Source of the DNA: an uncultured Nocardioides sp.
GTDB taxonomy: Bacteria > Actinomycetota > Actinomycetes > Propionibacteriales > Nocardioidaceae
DNA: 21,639 nucleotides
Direction: 5' to 3'
Assembly: GCF_946885725.1 (NCBI RefSeq)
Contig: NZ_CAMPGZ010000051.1
Coordinates: forward strand, 1-21,639
Part shown: positions 1-8,695 of the stretch, piece by piece
Layout: each line of letters starts with the position of its first letter
How positions within the stretch are numbered: position 1 is the first letter of the stretch
The notes under the pieces: model-generated
The model's input: the letters and a program-made list of their open reading frames with translations, nothing else
What the model was told of the DNA's origin: nothing
Database searches by the model: none
Program-made: the position numbers and the translations under genes

Positions 1-1837
<1,837 letters not shown>

Positions 1838-1918
1838 GGCGCTGCTTTCGGCGGAGGGCAGAGATGAACGGCTCGACCAGCAACGCGTCGGTGGCGCGGC
1901 CGGGTGCCGCAGGGAAGT

Positions 1919-2914
1919 CTACCCGCGAAGATCGACCACGATTCTCACCGGAGCCTGGCCGGCGGCCTGACGGGCCCACGCCGAGCCCACCTCTGTGAGC
2001 GGCACCACCTCGTGCTCCACCCGCAGCCGCCCCGCCGCGGCGTGCTCCAGCAGCGTGCGCAGCGCCTCGGCCTTCTGCTCGGTCGGGATCGCGTTGTTGG
2101 TGTAGCCGAGCACCGACGCCGTCCGGCTGCGCAGGTCGGCCGACATGACCTCGAAGCTCGGCGCCGCCGAGCCGCCGAGGTTGACCAGCCGGCCGCGCTC
2201 GCCCAGCAGGCGCACGCCGGCGGACGCCGCGACCCCGGCAAGCGGGTCGAGGACCACGTCGACGGGCCCGTCGGTCACCGCGGACAGCCGCGCGACCACG
2301 TCGAGCACCTCGTCGCCGTGCTCGAGCGCGACCACCGCGTCGGCGCCCGCGTGCTCGGCACGAGCCCGACCACCGGCCGAGCGGGCGGCCGCGACGACCC
2401 GGCGGGCGCCCAGGATCCGCGCGGCCTGCACGGCCACCTGGCCGACCACACCGCCGGCACCGAGCACGAGCACCTGCTCTCCCTCGCGCAGCTCCGCACG
2501 CCAGGTGAGCGCCAGCCACGCTGCCACGCCGGACAGTCCGATCGCCGCCACATCCGTCGCCGGCACCTCGTGGTCACCGAGGTCCACGAGCTCCGCGGCC
2601 GGCCGTCGGACCGTCGTCGCCAGCGCCCCGTCCCCGGGGCTCATGCCGGCCTCGGTCGGGAACCACACCGGCGTACCCGGAGCCAGAGTCGGGTGCTCCA
2701 CGACCTCGCCCACGCCCTGGACGCCCGGCACGTAAGGCAGCGGCGGCGGTCCGAAGTACGACGTACCACCGGCGCACAGCAGGTCCAGCGGCGTCAGCGG
2801 TACGGCGAAGACCCGGACGACCGCCTCGCCGTCGCCGACCGGCTTGTTCCGCTCCTCGACGAGGGGACTGCCGCCGTGCTCGTGGAGGACGGCCGCACGT
2901 ACTGGACCGGTCAC
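1919..2914 (-). CDS. MDR-family (quinone oxidoreductase-like) NAD(P)-dependent oxidoreductase
   Basis: Medium-chain dehydrogenase/reductase of 331 aa, the usual length for zinc-free quinone or enoyl reductases. The N-terminal GroES-like domain (about 1-115) contains PYVPGVQGVGEV, and the Rossmann domain contains VLGAGGVVGQVAVQAA (149-164). The Cys-rich structural-zinc loop of alcohol dehydrogenases is absent, so this is more likely a quinone, enoyl or C=C reductase than an ADH. The start is GTG, overlapping the stop of the LigA-like gene in a GTGA arrangement, which implies translational coupling. It is the last gene of the minus-strand catabolic operon and may reduce an unsaturated ring-cleavage intermediate (inference). 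Substrate and cofactor cannot be told from sequence. Confidence 0.9.
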   Translation of the reverse strand: MTGPVRAAVLHEHGGSPLVEERNKPVGDGEAVVRVFAVPLTPLDLLCAGGTSYFGPPPLPYVPGVQGVGEVVEHPTLAPGTPVWFPTEAGMSPGDGALATTVRRPAAELVDLGDHEVPATDVAAIGLSGVAAWLALTWRAELREGEQVLVLGAGGVVGQVAVQAARILGARRVVAAARSAGGRARAEHAGADAVVALEHGDEVLDVVARLSAVTDGPVDVVLDPLAGVAASAGVRLLGERGRLVNLGGSAAPSFEVMSADLRSRTASVLGYTNNAIPTEQKAEALRTLLEHAAAGRLRVEHEVVPLTEVGSAWARQAAGQAPVRIVVDLRG

Positions 2915-3273
2915 GTGGCGATGTCCGGGTAGGGCAGCGAGAAGTGCTGCAGCGCCTTGGCGTAGGCGAGCTGGAAGCCGAGCGGCTCGTCGTGGTCACG
3001 CTCGAACATCGCGATGAACAGCGTCAGTGTGAGGAACGGGTGCGCACCCATCGAGAACAGCTTCACGTAGTCGTGTGTCGCCAGCGCCTCGCGCTCGTCG
3101 TCCTCGAACCTCAGCCACGTGCTGCGTTCGTCCTCGTGGCAGTTGAGGATCACGTTGGCGCGCTCGGCCTCCCACCACTCGACGGTGCCGCGCGGGTCGT
3201 GGCGGTAGCGCTCGACGAGCTCAGGGTCGCGGTCGACGGTGAAGAGGAACTTGTCCAAGAGGTACTTGCTCAT
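2911..3273 (-). CDS. LigA-type small subunit of a class III extradiol dioxygenase
   Basis: A 120-aa, mostly helical protein resembling the alpha (LigA) subunit of protocatechuate 4,5-dioxygenase. In that family the small subunit caps the LigB active site and helps bind substrate. Recognisable features are the N-terminal helix after MSKYLLDKFLF, the block DPELVERYRHDP (16-27), and the signature-like GAHPFLTLTLF (76-86). It lies 49 bp downstream of the LigB-type gene and overlaps the MDR start by 4 bp, so it belongs to the same transcript. It is a separate polypeptide here, whereas some gallate dioxygenases carry LigA fused to LigB. The assignment rests on size, motif and the partner gene; on its own the protein would be hard to place. 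Confidence 0.83.
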   Translation of the reverse strand: MSKYLLDKFLFTVDRDPELVERYRHDPRGTVEWWEAERANVILNCHEDERSTWLRFEDDEREALATHDYVKLFSMGAHPFLTLTLFIAMFERDHDEPLGFQLAYAKALQHFSLPYPDIAT

Positions 3274-3322
3274 CGGGGCCCCCGCGGAGGTGTGAGCGTA
3301 GCGAGCAGCTTCGTGGGGTGAT

Positions 3323-4189
3323 TCATGACGCCGGCACTCCCTTCGGGTACCAGGTGAAGTACGCCTCCATCGTGTGGAACAGGTCGAGCGAGTCGACGTG
3401 GTCGGCGGGCTGGCCGTCGCCGGCGGCGCCCATCATCAGCATGAAGTCCATGAAGCCGTGGGTGGCGTTGCCGGGCTTGTGCAGGCTCTCGAGCGTGACC
3501 TCGGCGAGGCAGCCGTCGACGTCACCGCGCGCGATCCAGTCGACGGCCTTGCGGTCGAACTCCGGGTCGGGACCGTGCGGCCCGAACTGGCGCGGGCCGC
3601 CGAGCTCGAGCGACAGGTGGCCGGTGCCGATGATCGCGACACGCTGGTCGGACGGCCAGGACTCGACCATCGCGCGGATCTGCCGGCCCAGCTCGACGAA
3701 GCGCTTCGGCTGCGGCAGCGGCGGAGCGAAGATGTTGGTGTAGATCGGCACGATCGGCAGGTCTGCTTGCGGCCGCAGCGTGATGATCGGGCAGGTGATG
3801 CTGTGGTCGATCCGCAGCTCGTTGCTGAACGCCAGGTCGAAGCCGGCGTCGAGCCCCTCGCGCAGGATGTGCTCGGAGAGCCGCTCCTCGCCGGCGAGGT
3901 GGAACCGCGGCAGGCCGAACTCGCGCTCCTCGTTGTACCAGTTGGCGTCGTACGCCGGCGCCTTCCCGACGAGGAACTGCGGCATGTTGTCCAGCCACAG
4001 CTGGTGGAAGTGGTCGCTGCCGACCATCACCAGCACGTCCGGCCGGGCGCGCGTCAGCGTCTCGCGGAAGCGCTCGATCTTCTCGACCCAGGCGTCCGCG
4101 AACGGCGGGCGGTCGTCCCCCGTGGCGGTGCTGGCGCGGTAGTAGAACGGGTGGTGGGTGGACGCGATGACCGCGACGACCTCCGCCAT
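3323..4189 (-). CDS. LigB-type class III extradiol ring-cleavage dioxygenase, catalytic subunit
   Basis: A 288-aa homologue of the catalytic beta subunit of protocatechuate 4,5-dioxygenase and gallate dioxygenase, Fe(II) enzymes that open catecholic rings next to the diol. Expected active-site histidines are present: H12 in STHHPF, H60 or H62 in GSDHFHQ, and H191 in GTGHLS as the probable acid-base His. The C-terminal motif reads GNATHGFMDFMLMMGA (240-255). Where I expect the metal-ligand Glu after His (GNxxHE), there is Gly245, so the iron site may be altered; Asp248 is the nearest carboxylate. The open frame runs further upstream, but the ATG at 4189 is preceded by GGAGGGAACAC and begins the conserved core, so I chose it. 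It follows the citryl-CoA-lyase-like gene by 31 bp. Confidence 0.88.
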   Translation of the reverse strand: MAEVVAVIASTHHPFYYRASTATGDDRPPFADAWVEKIERFRETLTRARPDVLVMVGSDHFHQLWLDNMPQFLVGKAPAYDANWYNEEREFGLPRFHLAGEERLSEHILREGLDAGFDLAFSNELRIDHSITCPIITLRPQADLPIVPIYTNIFAPPLPQPKRFVELGRQIRAMVESWPSDQRVAIIGTGHLSLELGGPRQFGPHGPDPEFDRKAVDWIARGDVDGCLAEVTLESLHKPGNATHGFMDFMLMMGAAGDGQPADHVDSLDLFHTMEAYFTWYPKGVPAS

Positions 4190-4220
4190 GTGTTCCCTCC
4201 TTCGCTCGTTCCCGAGAGAC

Positions 4221-5027
4221 TCAGCCTTCGCTCTCGGCGTCGAGGTACGTCGACGCCCGGTCCACGTGCAGGTAGATGTCGCGGGCCAGCGGATGCACCT
4301 GCTCCTCCGCGATCTGGCCCAGCAGCCCGGCCGTCCGCGCGAGCAGCGCGACCCCGCGGAGCAGCTCGGGCGGCAGGTCGAGGTCGGCGAGCGCGGCACC
4401 GCAGACGCCGGCCCCGTTGAGCGGAAGCCGGCGGCCCTGCACCTGCTCGTGCACACGCCCGATCCCCGCGAACAACCGCAGGTGCGGGCCGAGCAGGCCC
4501 TCCTCCTCGGCGATCGCGAACAGCCGCGGCGTGCGCGGGTCGCGTTCCTTGTGCACCGGGTGGCCGAGACCGGGCACGAACCGGCCCGCCTCGCGCTGCT
4601 CGCGCACGGCGGTGAGCGCGAGCTCGTCCCAGGCCTCGTCGGGCGCGTCGTCGGCCGGTCGGTCGTCGGCGTGCTTGGTGAGTACGTCGGACAGGAACCG
4701 GCCGCAGTCCTCGGTCACGCCGAGGAACCGGGAGCCGCCGCCGAGCAGCCCGGAGGCGATCGCGCCCTGCAGCGAGTCGGGCGCGGACAGCCAGGTCATC
4801 CGCGCGGCGATGGCGGTCGGCGTGAAGCCGTGGTCTGCGAGTGCGACGAGCACCGTCTCGAACACCCGGACCTCGCCGGGCGTCGGCCGGCGCCGGGCCA
4901 GCAGCCAGAACGCGAGCTCGCCGAAGCCGACCTGGCCCATGAGGTCCTCGGCGAGGTCGTGGCCGAACAGCGAGATCGTGTCGGGGGTGGAGGCGCCGAG
5001 CGACGTCGGGTAGGCGTGGTCGCTCAT
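4221..5027 (-). CDS. Citryl-CoA lyase / citrate synthase-like protein
   Basis: A 268-aa member of the citrate synthase fold, much shorter than citrate synthase (about 370-430 aa) and close to the small citryl-CoA lyase-like group. Visible blocks: ADHGFTPTAIAAR (64-76), the His region VPGLGHPVHKERDPR (151-165), LPLNGAGVCGAALADL (201-216) and the C-terminal RTAGLLGQIAEE (231-242). The usual NVD/NVDG block, which holds the catalytic Asp that handles the acetyl-CoA enolate, reads NGAG here, so Asp appears replaced by Ala206. The ATG at 5027 overlaps the CoA-transferase stop (ATGA), indicating tight coupling. That pairing suggests a CoA thioester made by the transferase is cleaved, or condensed, by this enzyme. 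The actual acyl substrate is unknown. Confidence 0.87.
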   Translation of the reverse strand: MSDHAYPTSLGASTPDTISLFGHDLAEDLMGQVGFGELAFWLLARRRPTPGEVRVFETVLVALADHGFTPTAIAARMTWLSAPDSLQGAIASGLLGGGSRFLGVTEDCGRFLSDVLTKHADDRPADDAPDEAWDELALTAVREQREAGRFVPGLGHPVHKERDPRTPRLFAIAEEEGLLGPHLRLFAGIGRVHEQVQGRRLPLNGAGVCGAALADLDLPPELLRGVALLARTAGLLGQIAEEQVHPLARDIYLHVDRASTYLDAESEG

Positions 5028-6181
5028 GCCGTCCGCTCCGCCAGGCAGGCCTCGAGCCAGGTGCGCACTTCCTCGCCGTGCTCGTCGAGCAGCGGCGGCG
5101 CGGAGTGGTAGACCGTCGGCGTCTCCGAGAACGTCACCGGGTTGCGCACGCTCGGAATCACGCGGTCTCCGTCGCCGACCTCGACCACCGGGTCGAGCCC
5201 GAGCTCCTCGGCGAACGCCACGCCCTCGGCGACGGTGTTGATCGGCCCGCACGGCACGCCCGCGTCGATCAGCTCGCGGAACCACTCCTCGCGCTTGCGC
5301 GTCTCCAGCCGCTCGACCAGCAGCGGTCGCAGCTCGTCGCGGTTGGCCGTGCGCATCTGGTTGGTGGCGAACCGCTCGTCCTCGGCCACCTCGGGGATGC
5401 CGAGCACCTGGCACAGCCGCTGGAACTGGCCGTCGTTGCCCGACGTGATGATCAGCTCGCCGTCTGCGGTCGGCAATGGCTCGTAGGGGAACAGGCTCGG
5501 GTGCGAGTTGCCCATCCGCGTCGGCACGGTGCCGCCGGCGACGTACGCGCTGGCCTGGTTGACCAGTCCCGACAGGGCGGTCGAGAGCAGGTTGACCTCG
5601 ACGTGCTGCCCGCGCCCGGAGACGTGTCGGTGCTGCAGCGCTGCGAGAACGCCGATCGTCGCCTGCATCCCGGACATCACGTCGAAGATCGAGATGCCGG
5701 CGCGGTACGGCGGGCCGTCGGGCGAGCCGGTCAGGCTCATCAGACCGGAGATCGCCTGCACCATCAGGTCGTAGCCGGGCAGCTTGGCGCCACCGCCCGA
5801 GCCGAACCCGGTGATCGATGCGTAGACGACACGGGGGTTGCCGGCGCTGACCGCGTCGTAGTCGAGGCCGTACTTCGCCAGCCCGCCCGGCTTGAAGTTC
5901 TCCATCACCACGTCGGCGCGTGCGGCCAGCTCGCGGGCGAGCGCGTTGTCGTGGTCGTCGCGCAGGTCGAGGGCGACCGAGCGCTTGTTGCGGTTCACGC
6001 CCAGGTAGTAGGTCGACTCCCCGTCGCGTACCGGCGGGACCCAGGTGCGGGTGTCGTCACCGCCCGGGCTCTCGACCTTCACCACGTCGGCGCCCATGTC
6101 CGCCATCAGCATGCTGGCGTAGGGCCCGGCCAGGATCCGGGAGAAGTCGGCGACCAGCACGCCGTCCAGCGGTCCGGGCAT
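5024..6181 (-). CDS. CaiB/BaiF family (class III) CoA-transferase
   Basis: Class III CoA-transferase of 385 aa, normal for the family, which moves CoA between carboxylic acids through an aspartyl-anhydride mechanism. Motifs: LDGVLVADFSRILAGPYASM (5-24), GADVVKVE (30-37), VNRNKRSVALDL (62-73), ENFKPG (94-99) and the catalytic Asp138 in PGYDLMVQA. I chose the ATG at 6181 over the longer frame that begins with TTG at 6262, because GAGGAGG (6193-6199, minus) is well spaced before it and the family homology starts there. The TTG candidate falls inside a TTGACA promoter element. It is first in the minus-strand operon, behind a promoter and a palindromic operator candidate. The CoA acceptor is unknown; a tricarboxylate-like ring-fission product is my inference from the neighbours. 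Confidence 0.94.
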   Translation of the reverse strand: MPGPLDGVLVADFSRILAGPYASMLMADMGADVVKVESPGGDDTRTWVPPVRDGESTYYLGVNRNKRSVALDLRDDHDNALARELAARADVVMENFKPGGLAKYGLDYDAVSAGNPRVVYASITGFGSGGGAKLPGYDLMVQAISGLMSLTGSPDGPPYRAGISIFDVMSGMQATIGVLAALQHRHVSGRGQHVEVNLLSTALSGLVNQASAYVAGGTVPTRMGNSHPSLFPYEPLPTADGELIITSGNDGQFQRLCQVLGIPEVAEDERFATNQMRTANRDELRPLLVERLETRKREEWFRELIDAGVPCGPINTVAEGVAFAEELGLDPVVEVGDGDRVIPSVRNPVTFSETPTVYHSAPPLLDEHGEEVRTWLEACLAERTA

Positions 6182-6213
6182 CGGGCGGGCGACCTCCTCG
6201 GCTGACCGTTCTG

Positions 6214-6227
6214 CGGACGGATGTCCG
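6214..6227. promoter_or_regulatory. Palindromic operator candidate ahead of the CoA-transferase operon
   Basis: CGGAC-GGAT-GTCCG is a perfect 5-4-5 inverted repeat. Read on the minus strand the wider site is ACGGACAT-CC-GTCCGCA, identical at 15 of 17 positions to the site at 7161-7177. It lies just downstream of a TTGACA promoter and about 33 bp before the CoA-transferase ATG, a position where a bound repressor would block transcription. IclR is the likely ligand because its gene lies between the two sites. Confidence 0.7.
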
Positions 6228-6232
6228 TTGCG

Positions 6233-6262
6233 AGTCTCGTGCGCCGCCTCGCGAGGTGTCAA
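6233..6262 (-). promoter_or_regulatory. Promoter candidate for the minus-strand catabolic operon
   Basis: On the minus strand a perfect TTGACA -35 box (6257-6262) is followed after 18 bp by GAGACT (6233-6238), a weak -10 with A2 and T6. The predicted transcript start, near 6226, falls on the edge of the palindrome at 6214-6227. The weak -10 makes the exact start uncertain. Confidence 0.5.
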
Positions 6263-6280
6263 GGGCCCCGGCAGGGGCCC
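6263..6280 (-). terminator. Hairpin after the IclR gene
   Basis: GGGCCCC-GGCA-GGGGCCC forms a perfect 7-bp G/C stem with a 4-base loop, 9 bp past the IclR stop and immediately before the TTGACA box of the next transcript. There is no T tract beyond a short TT, so this is an actinobacterial-style terminator candidate that would separate IclR from the operon behind it. Confidence 0.5.
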
Positions 6281-6289
6281 GACCGCCGG

Positions 6290-7096
6290 TCAGTCCGATC
6301 CGGCGACGGCCTTCGGCAGGGTGTCGAGCATCGCGAAGTCGGCGCTGATCGCGCTCGCCGTGCGGAGCAGGCGGGGCAGGTGCTCGTCGCGCAGCACCTC
6401 GACGGGCGTCTCGGCGGCGTGCACGGTGACGTTGACCGCGGCCACCACGCGACCGTGCCCGTCGCGCAGCGGCGCCGCCACCGACCGGATGCCGCCGGCG
6501 AGCTGCTGGTCGGTCAGCGCCCAACCGCGGGCGCGCACCTCGCGGAGCTCGTCGAGCAGGGCCTCGTGACCGGGCGGGTCCTTCGGATTGATGCCCGAAC
6601 GACTCGGCTGCTCCAGGCACGCCTCGAGCTCGTCGATCGGCAGCCCGGCCAGCAGCACCTTGCCCAACGACGTAACCGGCGCCGGGAAGCGCGTGCCGAT
6701 CGAGACCGCGAGCGTGATGATCTTCGGCACCGCCACGCGGGCGACGTACACGATGTCGGACCCGTCGAGCTGGGCGATCGACGACGACTCGTGCGTCTGG
6801 GCGACCAGCTCCTCGAGGTGCGGACGGGCGACGTCCCACAGCCCCGTGCTCTGGACGTACGTCGTACCGAGCTCGAGCACGCGCGGGGTGAGCGTGTAGC
6901 CGCCGTCGACGGAGCGGGCGTGCCCGAGCGCCTCGAGCGTGACGAGGATCCGGCGCACGGTGGGGCGGGCGAGGCCGGTGGCAGTCGCGATCTCGCTGAG
7001 GGTCATCACCGGCCGGCCGGGCTCGAACGCGGTGATCACGTCGAACCCGCGAGCGATCGCCTCGATGAAGTCCGGGGCGGCGTCACGGCGGGCCAT
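6290..7096 (-). CDS. IclR-family transcriptional regulator
   Basis: A 268-aa IclR-type regulator. The N-terminal winged helix-turn-helix lies at about residues 10-70, with MTLSEIATATGLARPTVRRI (31-50) as the HTH. A C-terminal effector domain follows from about 80, with LGKVLLAGLP, GWALTDQQLAGGIRSVAAPL and VAAVNVTVHA as family landmarks. IclR proteins of the PcaR/PobR type control aromatic catabolism. Its position between two divergent catabolic units, with matching palindromes ahead of each, supports a local role. The ATG at 7096 begins the domain; a 24-residue upstream extension has no family support. No ribosome site is seen, and TACCCT (7103-7108, minus) is spaced like a -10 for a leaderless message. 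The inducer is unknown. Confidence 0.94.
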   Translation of the reverse strand: MARRDAAPDFIEAIARGFDVITAFEPGRPVMTLSEIATATGLARPTVRRILVTLEALGHARSVDGGYTLTPRVLELGTTYVQSTGLWDVARPHLEELVAQTHESSSIAQLDGSDIVYVARVAVPKIITLAVSIGTRFPAPVTSLGKVLLAGLPIDELEACLEQPSRSGINPKDPPGHEALLDELREVRARGWALTDQQLAGGIRSVAAPLRDGHGRVVAAVNVTVHAAETPVEVLRDEHLPRLLRTASAISADFAMLDTLPKAVAGSD

Positions 7097-7102
7097 GGCC
7101 AG

Positions 7103-7108
7103 AGGGTA
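7103..7108 (-). promoter_or_regulatory. -10 candidate for a leaderless iclR transcript
   Basis: On the minus strand TACCCT is followed by six bases and then the ATG of the IclR gene. With no Shine-Dalgarno sequence present, transcription may begin at or next to the A of the start codon. No convincing -35 is seen; that region overlaps the CRP-like palindrome at 7123-7138. Confidence 0.35.
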
Positions 7109-7116
7109 GCCCACTC

Positions 7117-7145
7117 TTGACACGTGACCGGCGTCACAGGAAGGT
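7117..7145 (+). promoter_or_regulatory. Promoter candidate for the amidohydrolase/hydroxylase unit
   Basis: TTGACA (7117-7122) is followed after 17 bp by GAAGGT (7140-7145), a poor -10 with A2 and T6. The layout mirrors the promoter of the divergent operon: perfect TTGACA, weak -10, palindrome just downstream. The exact start is uncertain. Confidence 0.4.
7123..7138. promoter_or_regulatory. CRP/GlxR-like site in the divergent promoter region
   Basis: CGTGA-CCGGCG-TCACA matches the TGTGA-N6-TCACA consensus of cAMP-responsive CRP/GlxR proteins at 9 of 10 half-site bases, and contains the perfect palindrome GTGAC-CGGC-GTCAC. It lies in the spacer of the plus-strand promoter and over the expected -35 of the iclR promoter, so it could tie the locus to catabolite control. 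One match alone is modest evidence. Confidence 0.45.
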
Positions 7146-7161
7146 GTTTCCGTTCGCTGTA

Positions 7162-7175
7162 CGGACATTTGTCCG
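7162..7175. promoter_or_regulatory. Palindromic operator candidate ahead of the amidohydrolase gene
   Basis: CGGACA-TT-TGTCCG is a perfect 6-2-6 inverted repeat. The wider site ACGGACAT-TT-GTCCGCA (7161-7177) repeats the site at 6212-6228 with two differences, both in the central pair. It sits about 50 bp before the amidohydrolase ATG and about 66 bp from the IclR start, as expected for a shared IclR operator. Confidence 0.7.
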
Positions 7176-7224
7176 CATGAGGTTTCCGGCGGTGGGGAAT
7201 CGGCCGGAGGGAGGGACGGAAGCG

Positions 7225-8691
7225 ATGGCGGAACAGGTTGCGGCCGGACGGCCCGTGGTACTGCGCGGCGGGACCGTGTTGCCGATGGACCGGGCGCGAA
7301 GCGTGCTGCACGACACCGACGTGCTGGTGGTCGGGCAGAAGATCGAGGCGGTGGGCCCGCAGCTGCAGGTCCCCGAGGGCGCCCTGGAGATCGACGCCTC
7401 CGGCGGCATCGTGATGCCGGGCATGGTCGACACCCACCGGCACATGTGGCAGACCGCGATGCGGGGGTACGGCGCTGACTGGACGCTGACCCAGTACTTC
7501 GTCTGGTACTACCTCGAGCACGGCAAGCACTTCCGGCCCGAGGACATCCACGCCGGCAACCTGCTGTCCGCCGTCGACGCCCTCGACGCCGGCGTCACCA
7601 CGACCGTCGACTGGTCGCACGGGCTGCAGACCCCGCAGCACGCCGACGCCGCGGTCGACGCGCTCGAGTCGGTGCCGGGACGGTTCGTGCTCGCGTACGG
7701 CAACATCCAGGCCGGCCCGTGGGAGTGGTCGACCAGCTCGGGGTTCAAGGACTTCGTCGAGCGCCGGATGAAACGCACCGACATGCTCGGCTTCCAGATG
7801 GCCTTCGACGTCACCGGCGACCCGTCGTTCCCGGAGAAGGCCGCGTTCGAGGTCGCCCGCGAGCTCGACGTACCCGTCACCACCCACGCCGGCGTGTGGG
7901 GCGCGACCAACGACGACGGCATCCGGCTGATGCACGAGCACGGCTTCATGGACCCGCGCAACATCTACGTCCACGCCGCGACGCTGTCCTCCGACTCCTA
8001 CCAGCGCATCGCGGCCAGCGGCGGCACGGTCTCGGTCGCCACCGAGAGCGAGCAGAGCTGCGGCCAGGGGTACCCGCCGACCTGGGTGCTGCGGGACCAC
8101 GACATCAAGGTGGCCATGTCGATGGACACCAGCGTGTGGCAGAGCGGCGACCTGTTCTCCGCGATGCGCGCGACGCTCGGGGCCGACCGGTCCCGCGAGC
8201 ACCTCGAGGCGCACGCCAAGGGCGACACCGTCACCAACTGCCATCTGCGCGCCGAGCAGGTCGTGGAGTGGGCGACCCGTGGCGGTGCGGAGGCGCTCGG
8301 TCTCGGTGACGTCGTCGGCAGCCTCGAGCCGGGCAAGAAGGCCGACGTGGTGCTGATCAAGAACGACAAGTCGCCCGTGATGTTCCCGATCGTCAACCCC
8401 TACGGCCACGTCGTGATGCAGGCGCAGCGCGGCGACGTGCACACGGTGATGGTCGACGGCCGGATCGTGAAGCACGAGAACGAGCTGGTCGACATCGACC
8501 TCGCGTCCGTTCGCCGTACCGTCGAGGCCACCGTCGAGCACCTGCGCAGCACGCTCGGCGAGGAGGCCTGGAACGCCGGCATGCATCCGGAGATCCCGGA
8601 GAGCAAGGTCCTCGACAACCCGTACCAGTACACCGAGTACCGGTCCTCCGACACGCACCGCTCCCGCGACACCGCCGAGACGGCCGGGTGA
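7225..8691 (+). CDS. Amidohydrolase of the AtzA/TrzN/cytosine deaminase-like group
   Basis: A 488-aa amidohydrolase-superfamily enzyme: small beta-sandwich, TIM barrel, then sandwich closure near GSLEPGKKADVVLI. Metal-site residues: HxH in VDTHRHMWQT (H71, H73), H221 in TTHAGVW, H250 in YVHAATL and D301 in SMDTSVW. The layout fits the single-metal group that deaminates or dechlorinates heteroaromatic rings such as triazines, guanine or cytosine derivatives. The frame opens earlier, but GGAGGGAGGG just before the ATG at 7225 and the start of the conserved VVLRGGTVLPMD block favour this start. It is first in a two-gene unit; the hydroxylase begins 4 bp after its stop. It probably removes an amino group, or hydrolyses a substituent, from the substrate before hydroxylation (inference). 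The substrate is not identifiable. Confidence 0.92.
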   Translation: MAEQVAAGRPVVLRGGTVLPMDRARSVLHDTDVLVVGQKIEAVGPQLQVPEGALEIDASGGIVMPGMVDTHRHMWQTAMRGYGADWTLTQYFVWYYLEHGKHFRPEDIHAGNLLSAVDALDAGVTTTVDWSHGLQTPQHADAAVDALESVPGRFVLAYGNIQAGPWEWSTSSGFKDFVERRMKRTDMLGFQMAFDVTGDPSFPEKAAFEVARELDVPVTTHAGVWGATNDDGIRLMHEHGFMDPRNIYVHAATLSSDSYQRIAASGGTVSVATESEQSCGQGYPPTWVLRDHDIKVAMSMDTSVWQSGDLFSAMRATLGADRSREHLEAHAKGDTVTNCHLRAEQVVEWATRGGAEALGLGDVVGSLEPGKKADVVLIKNDKSPVMFPIVNPYGHVVMQAQRGDVHTVMVDGRIVKHENELVDIDLASVRRTVEATVEHLRSTLGEEAWNAGMHPEIPESKVLDNPYQYTEYRSSDTHRSRDTAETAG

Positions 8692-8695
8692 GGGC

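Noticed and set aside
2920..2926. GATGTCC resembling half of the IclR palindrome
   Set aside because: It lies within the LigA coding sequence and has no inverted partner.
3323..4456. Longer LigB frame starting at 4456
   Set aside because: The extra N-terminus is Ser/Arg/Cys-rich shadow of the upstream lyase gene; the ATG at 4189 has GGAGGG and starts the conserved core.
6182..6262. 27-residue N-terminal extension of the CoA-transferase from TTG 6262
   Set aside because: Not conserved-looking, begins inside the TTGACA box, and spans the operator; the ATG at 6181 has a strong ribosome site.
7036..8658. 540-codon minus-strand open frame opposite the amidohydrolase
   Set aside because: Low-information Arg/Val/His/Gly composition, no motifs; fully covered by the well-supported amidohydrolase.
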